A stretch of DNA of 64,000 bases from Paenibacillus sp. FSL R5-0517 (GCF_037974355.1 NZ_CP150235.1:4402001-4466000); one strand, 5' to 3'. Shown: positions 1-8,945, counted from the stretch's first letter. Notes: generated by a model not told the origin, from the letters alone. Made by a program: numbers and translations.

Positions 1-431
1 AATACTGTCGTTCCGATATCGCGTCCATCCATAACGACGCCCTTGCGCAAAGCCATTTGCCGCTGAGTATCCACTAATTGCGTACGCAGCCCCTCGATTT
101 GCGCATATCGGGACACGATTCCCGTCACTTCACGGGAGCGGATTTCCGAGGTTACTTCTTCCCCATTACAGAACACTTTCTGTCCGTCGGGATCCGGTTG
201 TAAATCAATGACCAGCTTTTGGGCTTCCTGAAGTACCTGTGTCACTTCTTCTGGCGCAATATCTTTCCGAAGCATGTGCAAGGTTACCGCACGGTACATT
301 GCGCCTGTATCGACGTATACATACGCGAGCGCCTCTGCAACCAATCGGGCCACCGTGCTTTTCCCGGCACCGGCAGGTCCGTCAATTGCAACGTTCATTT
401 TCCCGTTCTCTGATGTGTTCTGGCTTGCCAA
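1..431 (-). CDS. cmk: Cytidylate kinase (5' part, runs off left edge)
   Basis: Phosphorylates CMP and dCMP with ATP in pyrimidine nucleotide recycling; cytosolic. The visible N-terminal part has the P-loop IDGPAGAGKST, then DTGAMYRAVT, which lines the nucleotide monophosphate site in CMP kinases, and MDGRDIGTTV near the edge. The chosen start is a TTG at 431 because GAGGAGG lies about ten bases upstream; an ATG at 398 lies 11 codons further in and has no clear ribosome binding site. The C-terminal part lies outside the window. It follows ypfB as in Bacillus subtilis, but a strong terminator (461-486) separates them, so cmk probably also has its own promoter. Confidence 0.95.
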   Translation of the reverse strand, partial: MASQNTSENGKMNVAIDGPAGAGKSTVARLVAEALAYVYVDTGAMYRAVTLHMLRKDIAPEEVTQVLQEAQKLVIDLQPDPDGQKVFCNGEEVTSEIRSREVTGIVSRYAQIEGLRTQLVDTQRQMALRKGVVMDGRDIGTTV

Positions 432-460
432 CGGGGCATTCCTCCTCAAACGATAAACCT

Positions 461-486
461 CAATAAAAAAACAGGCATTGCCTGCA
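461..486 (-). terminator. Rho-independent terminator after ypfB
   Basis: On the minus strand CAGGCA-ATGCCTG style palindrome is followed by seven T residues. It lies between ypfB and cmk. Confidence 0.75.
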
Positions 487-534
487 TCGTGAAAATTATA
501 CCACACTCTACACATGGATGCAAAAACAGACAAA

Positions 535-759
535 TCAGCGCTGCCCGTACTCATTCACCATTTGCAATTGAACTGGCGTTCCTTCCAGACGGTCAATAGT
601 GGTCAAATTCTTTTTGAAGCCTGGTACCAACAGCAGTAATTGATACACCACAAGCAGGATTAAAAGGCCTGTAATCAGAATCGTAACCCGTCGTTCCATT
701 CGTCTGGAGAAAACATAATAAAGTCGTTCATATCTGCGGGTTGCATGACGATAATTCAA
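535..759 (-). CDS. ypfB: YpfB-like small membrane protein
   Basis: A 74-residue protein with a basic N-terminus, one hydrophobic segment at about residues 25-46 (ILITGLLILLVVYQLLLLV) and a short polar tail. Function is unknown. The assignment to YpfB (DUF5359 type) rests on size, a single membrane segment and position between ypfA and cmk, which is the B. subtilis order. Start is TTG with GGAGG eight bases upstream. Confidence 0.65.
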   Translation of the reverse strand: MNYRHATRRYERLYYVFSRRMERRVTILITGLLILLVVYQLLLLVPGFKKNLTTIDRLEGTPVQLQMVNEYGQR

Positions 760-822
760 GACAATTCCTCCGTTTTTTACATTACAGTGCCCGCAGTTCC
801 CTCTATTTATGCCACAACATTC

Positions 823-1491
823 CTATTTCGTGCGATAGTCCAGTTGCCGTTCGAAACAAAACTTGATAATTTTCTGGCGCTCCGAATCTGAGATCTGCAC
901 AAATTTCAGCATGCATAGCTGTCTGCCGGTTTCCAGGGTTTTGATCCGCACGACTTCAGCTTCAAAATTCACATGTTCTATGATTGAATTCCGGTATGGA
1001 ACAAGCAACCAGCATTTCAATTTTTGACCTTCAGCTATTGGAAACCCTGATTCGCCGTAGATGGACAATCCACCGCCACCAATATCTTCAGTCAATCCGA
1101 CGGCACGGGTCAGATCTTCACTCTGGATGGCCAATTCGAGATTTGCATGAACACGAAGAAAGCTACGCCTTTGTATTTTGGATATATCGCTCGCAAGCGG
1201 TTTGCGTATACGAACAAGACGAACCACATCTTCTTCAAATCCTGTGACAAAGGTATTAAAATAATGTCTGACTCCATCTTCCGTAATGTATGAAATGGAC
1301 AGTTCCTCTCCGAAAAAAAGTCTTTTCAGACGGCTGCTTCCTTGTTGCATTGGGACCTCAATCAGAAAACTGCTGTCATCCATATCTGCAATGCGTGATT
1401 TGTACTCTTTGTGTTCCTCTTTTTCATCTGCAGAAGCAATCTGGATGAATAAAATTTCATTTATTTTAGGAAACAAGCTGTTCACCGCCAC
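823..1491 (-). CDS. ypfA: PilZ-domain flagellar brake protein (YpfA/MotI type)
   Basis: A 222-residue protein with a YcgR-like N-terminal domain and a C-terminal PilZ domain that binds cyclic di-GMP. The PilZ signature arginines are in RRSFLR at about residues 107-112. The second half of the motif reads DIGGGGLSIYG, the usual D-x-S-x-x-G with Gly in place of Ser. In B. subtilis the orthologue (MotI) binds c-di-GMP and stops the flagellar motor by contacting MotA; the same role is inferred here from position and motif. The start is a GTG with a weak ribosome binding site; another GTG two codons in is equally possible. Confidence 0.85.
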   Translation of the reverse strand: MAVNSLFPKINEILFIQIASADEKEEHKEYKSRIADMDDSSFLIEVPMQQGSSRLKRLFFGEELSISYITEDGVRHYFNTFVTGFEEDVVRLVRIRKPLASDISKIQRRSFLRVHANLELAIQSEDLTRAVGLTEDIGGGGLSIYGESGFPIAEGQKLKCWLLVPYRNSIIEHVNFEAEVVRIKTLETGRQLCMLKFVQISDSERQKIIKFCFERQLDYRTK

Positions 1492-1552
1492 TTTATGTAT
1501 TTATCTTCGTATGTACAAGGACTATTATACCATGACCTTTCTCACATTGAAC

Positions 1553-1585
1553 AAGAAAAAAACAGACCACATCGTGGTCTGCCGC
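1553..1585 (-). terminator. Terminator after ypeB
   Basis: Minus-strand stem CAGACCAC/GTGGTCTG with a three-base loop followed by a run of T. It lies 40 bases past the ypeB stop. Confidence 0.8.
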
Positions 1586-1624
1586 AATTATTCGCTCAAC
1601 TTAAAATTGAGATTATCCATCTTT

Positions 1625-2971
1625 TTATGAGGTTGCATTGACCGGTTTGATCTCTTCAACCGCTTCTTCTATTCCTGTATTCGCATTAATGTATATCCGG
1701 TAACGAGAACCGTTAATTTTCCCTCCGAATTCATAACACAATACTTCTTTGCTGTAATCATTCTCAATCAGAGATTTTCGTACATAATTTTCTTCAAAGT
1801 CTGAGTTGAGCTTTTGACGTGCCTGTTGCTCCGTAAGTGTTGCTTTCGGAATTTTGCGCTTGTCATTATGTTCATAGACAAAGTCACTCGCCTGAAATCC
1901 GGTTACTTCTCCTGTATCCAGTCCTACACGAACTGACATTTTCTCAGGATAGATCAAGGTGTCCCCTTGCTTACGCACGTAAGTAAGGTTACCCAAATTA
2001 CCAAATTCGTCGTAATTGACGGCTTTCATATCTTTGTAGCCTTTATTCGTTAGAAATTGATCTGCTTTTGCCATGGCATCCTGACGAGATACTTTTTTGG
2101 TTCCAATCGGACGTGTATCACTATAAGAGATAAGCATCCCCCCATTACGGGTGAAATCCATCATCAGTTTGCCATTGTTGGCATGATCGACCGTCGCAGT
2201 ATACGATTCCCAGTCTGTTCCTTTACCGTTTTCCTGCACCTTAATTTTGCTGCTGTCCGCATCAGAGAATTTTGCAGCCTTGCTCTGAATCTGTTCTTTG
2301 GTCACCGGCATGCCGTCCAGTTTCTTGACTGTTCGTTTGGCATAGATATTGGATACGGAAGGACCCCAATCAAGCTCCGGGTATTCCTGCACCTTTTTAT
2401 TCACTGTACGAAAACCGTCAACAATCGTGTTATCCATGGATTGCTCTTGTGTTGCCATAGCAGTCTCCGCGTCCATCCAGCGCAAACGGTCCGTCAGCAC
2501 TTTCTGCTGTACATCCTGCAGATTCTTGGTAATTTCGGATGAATTCTGATACAGCTTTTTCAAGTTGCCCATTTCCTTCTCACTGAGCGGCTCGTTCGTC
2601 AAGTCACGCATCGACGCCCGATAGGCAAAGTTGGAAATGCGAGAGAGGAATTCCTCTGTCTCGTTAAATGGCAGCATGGTGAGTGGCAGCTGGTTAATCT
2701 CATTCTGTGCTTCACTGGTGAGTCGCCATACATTCATCAAACCTTTGCGGTGCATCCCCTGTGATGTGGAGTGAACCGCCAAGGTGTTGCCAATCTCCGA
2801 ATGCAATTTATCCATATGAAAAGATAAATCGTGAAAGGCACGCTGATATTGGTTCTCTGCCTTGATCAGAATCGCATTCTTCTCCTGATTCTCCTGATAG
2901 CCCCACACGAGCGCACCGACCAGCAGAACCGCAAATATCGGAAACATAACTGAACTTAAACGTTTATACAT
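1625..2971 (-). CDS. ypeB: Spore germination protein YpeB
   Basis: 448 residues: an N-terminal membrane anchor (about residues 7-25), a long helical region, then PepSY-like repeats in the second half (for example SRQDAMAKADQFLTNKGY and TEQQARQKLNSDF). YpeB is needed for assembly or stability of the cortex-lytic enzyme SleB in the spore inner membrane region. In many Bacillales sleB lies directly upstream in the same operon; here the upstream neighbour is a small zinc-ribbon gene and sleB is not in view. Start ATG has AAAGGAGA ten bases upstream. No convincing forespore promoter was found by eye. Confidence 0.92.
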   Translation of the reverse strand: MYKRLSSVMFPIFAVLLVGALVWGYQENQEKNAILIKAENQYQRAFHDLSFHMDKLHSEIGNTLAVHSTSQGMHRKGLMNVWRLTSEAQNEINQLPLTMLPFNETEEFLSRISNFAYRASMRDLTNEPLSEKEMGNLKKLYQNSSEITKNLQDVQQKVLTDRLRWMDAETAMATQEQSMDNTIVDGFRTVNKKVQEYPELDWGPSVSNIYAKRTVKKLDGMPVTKEQIQSKAAKFSDADSSKIKVQENGKGTDWESYTATVDHANNGKLMMDFTRNGGMLISYSDTRPIGTKKVSRQDAMAKADQFLTNKGYKDMKAVNYDEFGNLGNLTYVRKQGDTLIYPEKMSVRVGLDTGEVTGFQASDFVYEHNDKRKIPKATLTEQQARQKLNSDFEENYVRKSLIENDYSKEVLCYEFGGKINGSRYRIYINANTGIEEAVEEIKPVNATS

Positions 2972-3092
2972 CGGTAGAGTCTCCTTTCTTCTAAACCACT
3001 ACCTCTATTGTGGATCGAAGAAAGACCTCTTATGCATGCGATTTCCAGTCCTTACACAAGCAGGCTGCTGAAGTACCGTTTGGGTCCTGCTT

Positions 3093-3263
3093 TTAATTCA
3101 ACTGAACCCCAGTTGCCATGCCCTCTTCTTCAATTTCGAACTGGTCTCTGTTATCACAGAGGCACTGCTTGAATCCCGTCTCAATTCGGCCCCGTTCTTT
3201 CTTGCCACGTAATGTAAAACGTTCACCACATTGTTTGCATCTGATTTTAATTTTAATTCTCAT
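3093..3263 (-). CDS. Small zinc-ribbon-like protein
   Basis: A 56-residue basic protein starting MRIKIKIRCKQCGERF. Cys residues occur as CKQC near the start and CLC about 25 residues later, which could bind one zinc ion. The ATG at 3263 has GGAGAT upstream; a longer reading to 3326 would run into the prsW terminator and is less likely. Function unknown. It lies where sleB sits in Bacillus, between prsW and ypeB. Confidence 0.5.
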   Translation of the reverse strand: MRIKIKIRCKQCGERFTLRGKKERGRIETGFKQCLCDNRDQFEIEEEGMATGVQLN

Positions 3264-3311
3264 CACAGTTAATCTCCGTTTCTGTTGGTCATTCCCCGGA
3301 GTATATTCCAC

Positions 3312-3373
3312 AAAAAATAAAAACACACCGGAGCCATAGGCGCAATATGCGCTTTATGTCCACCAGTGTGTCC
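3312..3373 (-). terminator. Terminator after prsW
   Basis: Long minus-strand hairpin, ACACACTGG pairing with CCGGTGTGT and an inner GCGCA/TGCGC stem, followed by TTTTTATTTTT. Confidence 0.8.
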
Positions 3374-3379
3374 GTATTT

Positions 3380-4075
3380 TTATAATTTAACCTCTTCCTC
3401 CCGCTTCACAAAACGAAAAGGAGAACGGTTATTGGCACGTGTGATTTTACCCATTGCCCCATACCACAGGCCCGCCATTAGCGGCGCTATAAACCATAAC
3501 CAATAATTCACCATGGTGTTCATGATGACATCGTATAACGCATGCCAGAAAAAAGGTAACACAAGGGAAAGAACCAGGTACCACCGCTTTTTCTTGCCAC
3601 CGATAAACTTGGCCTTGCCCATGTAATAACCCATGATTACCGCAAACATAGCGTGCCCTGATACAGGAAGCAACGCCCGGAGAAACATAGCTGAGACGGA
3701 TGCATTCCCCGCAAAGGCATACAACACATTCTCAACTGTGGCAAATCCAAGCGAGACAGCAACTGCATATAAGATCCCGTCATACGGTTCATCAAATTCG
3801 GTGTGATTGTAGATGATATGATAAAGCACGAACCATTTGATGAATTCTTCCACGCCACCTGAGATCAGAATGGACTCAACATAAGGATTATCTCCGAGCC
3901 ACATCATCATTCCACGCTGAATGATCATCACTGGCAATACCATGAGAATTCCCATGAGGAACACTCGCAATACCATATGAAGTGGCTCATAATCATAACG
4001 GTCTTTCAGGTAAAAGTATGTTAACAAGGCGAGACCCGGAGCAACTGCTGCCGCTAAGACCGAAAACAAAAGCAC
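3380..4075 (-). CDS. prsW: PrsW family intramembrane glutamic protease
   Basis: 231 residues with several membrane helices. The EE-containing motif GVEEFIKW (about residues 73-80), a later ENVLYA and an S-G-H-A-M segment match PrsW and related membrane proteases. In B. subtilis PrsW makes the first cut in the anti-sigma factor RsiW and so turns on sigma-W. Its neighbours match that genome (ypeB, ypfA, ypfB, cmk). Start GTG has GGAGGG nine bases upstream. A role in stress signalling is inferred; the substrate is not visible here. Confidence 0.88.
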   Translation of the reverse strand: MLLFSVLAAAVAPGLALLTYFYLKDRYDYEPLHMVLRVFLMGILMVLPVMIIQRGMMMWLGDNPYVESILISGGVEEFIKWFVLYHIIYNHTEFDEPYDGILYAVAVSLGFATVENVLYAFAGNASVSAMFLRALLPVSGHAMFAVIMGYYMGKAKFIGGKKKRWYLVLSLVLPFFWHALYDVIMNTMVNYWLWFIAPLMAGLWYGAMGKITRANNRSPFRFVKREEEVKL

Positions 4076-4118
4076 CGAAATTCCCTCCTCTGACTAAAGA
4101 CGCGATTACAACTAGAGA

Positions 4119-4733
4119 TTAATCCTGGCGTTTGAAGTGGGTGCAGATAACATCAATCGCTTGTGCAGGAATAACAACTTTACCATACTCTTCCATAACT
4201 GCCGGAGTCACTGAGGAGCCTTCACCAAATTCAGCAAGCAAGGCAATCAATGCCGCATGTTTGGTGGAATCAACCTCATCTGGCTCCAAATGCAAGAACC
4301 ACTTGTCTTTATAAGAATAAAGTCTCCCAGCATCCGTAACATGCTGACGCAACATATGTGCAGCTTCAATGAGCACTTCAAAGTCCTTGAACGCATAGAC
4401 GATGGAATCGCTTTGCTCGAGTGTAACTTCCATTTCATATACTTCTTCAGGAAGATCATCTTCATGACCTGAACCATATTGTTGCGGATCATATTTTCCA
4501 CGTGTGACAATGACAACCATCCCTTGAGCGGGAAGTGCGAATACTTCGACAGCGAGTGGACCCGTGGCATCAAATCCAAGTTCGGAATAGGCCTGATCCA
4601 TCATTTCAGTGAACAGTTCATGAACCTTAGGTATTTCCTGCCACATATCTTCTTTTTGTATTCCGCGCTCGCTCAGATCGTCAAAGGTCAGGAAAATCCG
4701 TATCTTATCGTGACTTAGTCGTTCTATTTTCAT
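4119..4733 (-). CDS. mecA: MecA/YpbH family ClpC adaptor
   Basis: 204 residues. The N-terminal MKIERLSHDKIRIFLTFDDL is typical of MecA adaptors, which deliver substrates such as ComK to ClpCP; a variable acidic linker leads into a C-terminal ClpC-binding domain. Two paralogues exist in B. subtilis, MecA and YpbH; the location next to ypbG/ypdA/prsW genes favours YpbH, so the symbol is tentative. Start ATG has GGGGAGAT six bases upstream; an upstream in-frame start lacks support. Confidence 0.85.
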   Translation of the reverse strand: MKIERLSHDKIRIFLTFDDLSERGIQKEDMWQEIPKVHELFTEMMDQAYSELGFDATGPLAVEVFALPAQGMVVIVTRGKYDPQQYGSGHEDDLPEEVYEMEVTLEQSDSIVYAFKDFEVLIEAAHMLRQHVTDAGRLYSYKDKWFLHLEPDEVDSTKHAALIALLAEFGEGSSVTPAVMEEYGKVVIPAQAIDVICTHFKRQD

Positions 4734-4759
4734 ACAGGATCTCCCCTTTATAAGCAAGT

Positions 4760-4788
4760 CTTATAACAGATTATGAAGCACAAAACAA
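4760..4788 (-). promoter_or_regulatory. Sigma-A-like promoter for the MecA-type gene
   Basis: Minus strand TTGTTT, 17 bases, TATAAG. The initiating region is 20-25 bases before the start codon. Confidence 0.5.
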
Positions 4789-4859
4789 TATGTGCTGAAA
4801 ATAAATCTATGTAGTTATGTTATCATTTTATACCTCTAAATGCACGAAGTAAAATCGAC

Positions 4860-4904
4860 AAAAAAAGAATCATTCCACAGCCAATCAAGACTGTGGATGA
4901 TTCT
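4860..4904 (-). terminator. Terminator after the 117-residue membrane protein gene
   Basis: A 14-base-pair minus-strand stem (AGAATCATCCACAG with CTGTGGAATGATTCT, one bulge) followed by seven T residues. Confidence 0.85.
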
Positions 4905-4920
4905 AATTGGAGGTTTTGGT

Positions 4921-5274
4921 TTATAAACCCGGTACTGTTGTGTTTGTTTGGCTTAAAATTTGCTCAACTTCATGCTTCACATCTGGATTAGTGCGAATAA
5001 AATCTTTGAGCATACTCATATTCGCTTCTTTTTCCTGCGGTGTGATTGCTCTTGCGCTCTTTGCCACTGGATTTTTGTGTGATTCGCCATGTTGATTTTG
5101 CTTGCTTGTGAAACCATCCATACCCGGGAAAGTCATCTCCATCATCTTATGTTTTGCCTGATCCATCATGTTTCGTGATGAACCCGATGACATCATGGGC
5201 AATTTGCCTTTGGACAGCCATGAACTGGCTGCAACACCAATCACAATGCCCCAAAAAAAGGATGACGTCTTCAT
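4921..5274 (-). CDS. Small membrane-anchored protein of unknown function
   Basis: 117 residues: MKTSSFFWGIVIGVAASSWLS forms an N-terminal membrane segment of the kind seen in YtxH-like proteins, followed by a Met- and Ser-rich stretch and a helical C-terminus. The ATG at 5274 is chosen because AAGGAGG lies eight to ten bases upstream. It is divergent from the deacetylase gene. No function can be assigned. Confidence 0.6.
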   Translation of the reverse strand: MKTSSFFWGIVIGVAASSWLSKGKLPMMSSGSSRNMMDQAKHKMMEMTFPGMDGFTSKQNQHGESHKNPVAKSARAITPQEKEANMSMLKDFIRTNPDVKHEVEQILSQTNTTVPGL

Positions 5275-5368
5275 TACACCAACCTCCTTCAAGTGTTAAA
5301 ATCATATTTAGTGTTTGCGGTAGTGAGCAATCTCATTCCGCATAAATACAGGAAAGCGAGTTGAAATC

Positions 5369-6262
5369 ATGTTCAGACATACAGCCTCCCTGATTATTGC
5401 TGCAAGTTTGCTGCTGTCAGCCTGTGGGGTAGCCGAAGAAAAAACATCAGAAAATTCCACATCAGCAGGCGAATCCACCACGATTCAAGAAGAACAAAGT
5501 AATTCTAACCCCGCTGAAACAGGAGAATACGGAACCAGTGCCCCTGAACTCTCAGCGAATGATACAACTGTGACTGAAGAAGAAACCGAATCTTCGGGGA
5601 AGGTTTCTACAGAAGAGAAAGTGGAAAAGACCTATCATATGAATGAAAATTATTATATTAAACCGAACGATGATACAAGCCAAAGCAAAGTGGTCTTGTT
5701 AACGTTTGATGATGGACCCAAAGAAGAAAAAATGATTACTTCACTAATCGACACTCTTGATAAACACAACGCCAAAGCGATATTTTTCGTCAATGGATAT
5801 CGGGTGAAAAGTCATCCGGAATTGCTCAAACTTATCCACGAACGAGGTCAGATTGTAGGCAATCATGCCTGGGATCATGAGGATCTCAAAAAAATGTCTA
5901 ATGCTGAAGCGGCAAAACAGGTTACAGATGTCCAAAAAATAGTGAAGGATACCATTGGTGAAGAACCGCAATTCTTCCGCCCACCTTTTGGATCGGGTAA
6001 TGATGCACTGAAAGCTGCTGTGAAGAAAAATGGCATGTTATATATGACATGGTCTAATGGTTCCCTTGATTGGGATAAAAGCACCAAAGACAAACCGGAA
6101 AAAGTCATTCAAAATGTAATGGACCAGTTAAATCCAGGAAGTAATATTTTGATGCATGAATTGCCATGGACGGTTGAAGCATTGGATGAGTTACTGACCA
6201 AGCTCGAAAAGAAAGGCTACGCATTTGTCGATCCGCGTGCAATCGAATTGGAAGCTCGTTAA
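5369..6262 (+). CDS. Polysaccharide deacetylase lipoprotein (NodB domain)
   Basis: 297 residues. The signal peptide ends in the lipobox LLSAC, so Cys19 should be lipidated after cleavage. An acidic Ser/Thr-rich linker (about 20-95) leads to a NodB domain (about 105-290) with TFDDGP (catalytic and metal-binding Asp), HAWDH (zinc His pair), RPPFG and ILMHE. Such enzymes remove acetyl groups from peptidoglycan or other wall glycans on the outer face of the membrane. Substrate is not defined by the sequence. The ribosome binding site is weak (AGGAAAG). Confidence 0.88.
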   Translation: MFRHTASLIIAASLLLSACGVAEEKTSENSTSAGESTTIQEEQSNSNPAETGEYGTSAPELSANDTTVTEEETESSGKVSTEEKVEKTYHMNENYYIKPNDDTSQSKVVLLTFDDGPKEEKMITSLIDTLDKHNAKAIFFVNGYRVKSHPELLKLIHERGQIVGNHAWDHEDLKKMSNAEAAKQVTDVQKIVKDTIGEEPQFFRPPFGSGNDALKAAVKKNGMLYMTWSNGSLDWDKSTKDKPEKVIQNVMDQLNPGSNILMHELPWTVEALDELLTKLEKKGYAFVDPRAIELEAR

Positions 6263-6288
6263 ATCCTTATTTCTCGTATGTGTAAAGT

Positions 6289-6322
6289 TAAACAGCCTTG
6301 ATCCAATGGATCAAGGCTGTTT
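6289..6322. terminator. Bidirectional terminator between convergent genes
   Basis: Perfect 15-base-pair inverted repeat AAACAGCCTTGATCC with a four-base loop. It serves the deacetylase gene (+) and overlaps the stop codon of the phosphoesterase gene (-). Confidence 0.75.
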
Positions 6323-7138
6323 CTCTGTAAGTGCTTTTTCCGCGGGCGCTCTTAATGTGATGATATGCATCTCCGCAGGACAACCTAGTCGGAGAGGAAG
6401 ATGATTCGTACCGTATCCTCTGCTGACCAGCATTTTACCTTCTTGATGAACGTCCTCCGGATTGCGCTTCAGGGAGTACCACCCATTCGATATGGGACGA
6501 TACGCTTTACTAAGGAAAACGGGTCCAAAAAATGGTAATACCAATTGCCCGCCATGTGTATGACCACTTAAAATAAGATCTGCATTTTGCTCCAAGCGAA
6601 GGGCCTGCAAAGGATCATGAACAATCGCAATTTTGCAAAAACTGTCGCCGATCTGCTCTAACAATTCATCGCCCTGTCTGGAACGATAATCTATACCGAT
6701 CAGGCTTAATTTGTCGTTGCCCCTTTGTAGATATTCCACATTATCCTGCAAGAGCTGAACGCCCGATTGCTGAAGAATACGAGCAAGTTGAGCGGTACCA
6801 GCCCGCTTGTCATGGTTGCCATACACGGTAAAAGAAGGAGCAATGTTCGATAAGAGTTTCATATTATGTCTTACTAGAGACCATGAGATTCCTCTTTCCG
6901 CAACATCCCCACCGATCAGAACCCAGTCCACCTTGTTTTTAAAGTTTTCCAGATCCTTCTGCTTTAGCTTGCGCTTATGAGTGTCGGATACATACAAAAT
7001 CATGGCCCCATCAAAGGATGTTGGCAGATGAGGAACTTCGACCTCTTCTTCAATCAATTGATGAACATGGGCTTGACGCCACATATGAGAGAGTAGCAAA
7101 ATTCCAATCAAAATGACTAATCCTGCGAGTAATAACAT
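6311..7138 (-). CDS. ypbG: Membrane-anchored metallophosphoesterase (YpbG-like)
   Basis: 275 residues. An N-terminal membrane segment (MLLLAGLVILIGILLL) precedes a calcineurin-like phosphoesterase domain with SDTH, GGDV, GNHD, and later HDP and GHTHGGQ, the full set of metal-binding motifs. The related YkuE acts on lipid-linked substrates in B. subtilis; the true substrate here is unknown. Start: the ATG at 7138 overlaps the upstream stop as TAATG, suggesting translational coupling. A GTG at 7195 gives a longer reading that would overlap the upstream gene by 58 bases. Confidence 0.82.
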   Translation of the reverse strand: MLLLAGLVILIGILLLSHMWRQAHVHQLIEEEVEVPHLPTSFDGAMILYVSDTHKRKLKQKDLENFKNKVDWVLIGGDVAERGISWSLVRHNMKLLSNIAPSFTVYGNHDKRAGTAQLARILQQSGVQLLQDNVEYLQRGNDKLSLIGIDYRSRQGDELLEQIGDSFCKIAIVHDPLQALRLEQNADLILSGHTHGGQLVLPFFGPVFLSKAYRPISNGWYSLKRNPEDVHQEGKMLVSRGYGTNHLPLRLGCPAEMHIITLRAPAEKALTEKQP

Positions 7139-7590
7139 TACCACGGCAAGGGAAGGAACGTATTCAGAGCGGGGGCCCCTTTTACTCCCCACCAAACCAG
7201 ACTAATCGTTAACATGACAAAAATAAAAATGAGTGAATTGACAAACCTCTTGCTCAATTTTAAACGACGTGAAGGATGTAATTCTGTCCGTGTAGGAAGC
7301 GAACCCGCTTCGGGGATCGATTCTTCTGTCGATTTTAGCGTTTTTTTGGAGCGTGATGGTGCCCTTTGAGGAAGTACTGGACTTTCCAGCTTTTCTGTAT
7401 AAGGCTTGCGCTGTGATCTAGGTAAAGTAACGGAAGTAATTGGTGTAATTCCGCCAACCTCAGCAGCTGCTGCTGTTTCAGCAACGATGCTTACTTGAGA
7501 AGCCATCTCTCGCTCGGATGTCTCTTTTTTATCCGATTGACGATGGCGCTGACTGCCATATGTCTTCATTCTACTTAATGGCTGATTCAT
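7138..7590 (-). CDS. Tail-anchored-type membrane protein, unknown (YpbE/YpbF position)
   Basis: 150 residues: a long polar, Ser/Thr/Arg-rich N-terminal region probably in the cytoplasm, and one hydrophobic segment near the C-terminus (SLIFIFVMLTISLVWWG, about residues 117-134). No LysM domain is seen, unlike B. subtilis YpbE. It overlaps the CPBP gene by four bases (ATGA) and the phosphoesterase gene by one base, so the three are one operon. Function unknown. Confidence 0.6.
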   Translation of the reverse strand: MNQPLSRMKTYGSQRHRQSDKKETSEREMASQVSIVAETAAAAEVGGITPITSVTLPRSQRKPYTEKLESPVLPQRAPSRSKKTLKSTEESIPEAGSLPTRTELHPSRRLKLSKRFVNSLIFIFVMLTISLVWWGVKGAPALNTFLPLPW

Positions 7591-8180
7591 GATCCCCTCC
7601 GAAAACGTATCGCTAATCCGGACACCAAATCAATAATAAAGTGACATAATATAGGCGCCCATAATGTGCCGGATTGCAGGTAAATCCAACCCAATCCATA
7701 ACTTGAGACAAACACCCAGCCTGTTGGAATCCAGTGGCGCAAATAACGAATGTGGATAACTGCAAATAAAATACTTGTCCAGTAAGGACCGATGGCATGT
7801 TGAATGGCTCCACGGAATAATAATTCCTCACACACAGCAACAATGGCTGCTATACATACAATGTGCCAGATCGGACGTCCACGGAACAACATCTCGTTAA
7901 TTCCACCGTCATCCATGCTTTCCTGAGGTATAACATACGACAGTACCAAGTCCATAACAAGCATAATGCCAGCAAGACCAAGACCCCACCATACAAATTG
8001 GTAATTGTCAGGCCATGCGAGTACATCTAACAAGTTTCGTTTTTGCAATAAGATCCACACAACTCCGATAATCAGTGTCAGACCTTGAGTAAAGTATAGA
8101 TTGATTAAAAGCAAACGCTCGGTGAGCTGCTGTGGCTCAGCCTTCTGAATCTTGAACTTGGGAAACTTGAATTTTTTCAT
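7587..8180 (-). CDS. ypbD: CPBP family intramembrane metalloprotease (YpbD-like)
   Basis: 197 residues with five to six membrane helices. The EELLFRG motif, followed later by a conserved His-containing FAVIHIRY and a final HFIIDL, match the Abi/CPBP family of membrane proteases related to CAAX proteases. First gene of the ypbD-E-G-like operon. The ATG at 8180 is used (MKKFKFPKFK) with AAGAGGA upstream; a longer reading to 8222 has no ribosome binding site. Confidence 0.82.
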   Translation of the reverse strand: MKKFKFPKFKIQKAEPQQLTERLLLINLYFTQGLTLIIGVVWILLQKRNLLDVLAWPDNYQFVWWGLGLAGIMLVMDLVLSYVIPQESMDDGGINEMLFRGRPIWHIVCIAAIVAVCEELLFRGAIQHAIGPYWTSILFAVIHIRYLRHWIPTGWVFVSSYGLGWIYLQSGTLWAPILCHFIIDLVSGLAIRFRRGS

Positions 8181-8241
8181 CGGATGCGTCTGTCCTCTTG
8201 AGTTAAATTTGATGGATAACAATTACGTTGTCCAATCGGAT

Positions 8242-8270
8242 AGTATACTAAATCATAGCCAAAAAACCAA
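8242..8270 (-). promoter_or_regulatory. Sigma-A promoter for the ypbD operon
   Basis: Minus strand TTGGTT, 17 bases, TATACT. It lies about 60 bases before the ypbD start. Confidence 0.65.
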
Positions 8271-8499
8271 ATAGGTTCAAGGCCTGCCCCAAGTCCTGGT
8301 TTTACGTCAGTGACATTACTTCATTAAAGCAGTAAAATCCGGTTCACCAAACAGCTTACATTCCATCTTCTTGTAGTAGATAGAATAAGGAATGCATTGC
8401 TTATGGTGTCTTGGTATAGGTAAGAAGCGAAAGCCATCTGCGAAACAATTTAAAACATTTAAGCCTATTGACATGCTCATGTCAGCCATGATACATTAT

Positions 8500-8786
8500 G
8501 AAAAAATTAGTCACGTTAAACACGATGATGGAAAAAAGACGTTGCTTCGTCTTACAGAGAGCCGATGGTTGGTGTGAATCGGTGGCAGGCAAATGGTCTT
8601 GAGCGCTCCTGAGTTATTGCATTGAAATTGGAGTAGGTGCAATCGGTTTAGACCCGTTATCCTCTTCGGTCTTCATTGACCGCTAAGACTGTCGTTGCGA
8701 AACGGCGGTGAATTAGGGTGGTACCACGACAACTCTCGTCCCTTATTGCGCAAGCAGTATGTGGATTGAGAGTTTTTTGATTTATT
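8500..8786 (+). promoter_or_regulatory. T-box riboswitch leader of serA
   Basis: The conserved T-box core AGGGTGGTACCAC is at 8715-8727. Upstream are the stem I landmarks AGAGAGCC and GGTTGGTGTGAA. Downstream, AACTCTC (8731-8737) pairs with GAGAGTT (8768-8774) before six T residues to make the terminator. Uncharged tRNA binding would favour the antiterminator and read-through into serA. The leader should sense tRNA-Ser because of the gene it controls; the AGC at 8602-8604 lies where the specifier codon is expected, but this is a by-eye placement. The stretch 8271-8499 upstream holds no other recognisable gene and should contain the promoter. Confidence 0.85.
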
Positions 8787-8945
8787 TTAATGGATATCTG
8801 TGGAATCACTCTATTTCCTTCACCTTCCCCCTCTGTTGCGACACCGCGTTGTTGGGCGGAAGAATCAATCTGGTTTTAAGGAATACCTCTTCCCTGAGGT
8901 CAAACCTTGACGATATAGATACACATACCTAAGGAGGAAGAAACC

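Noticed and set aside
8392..8577. 61-codon plus-strand open frame before serA
   Set aside because: It lies in the T-box leader and crosses conserved stem I elements.
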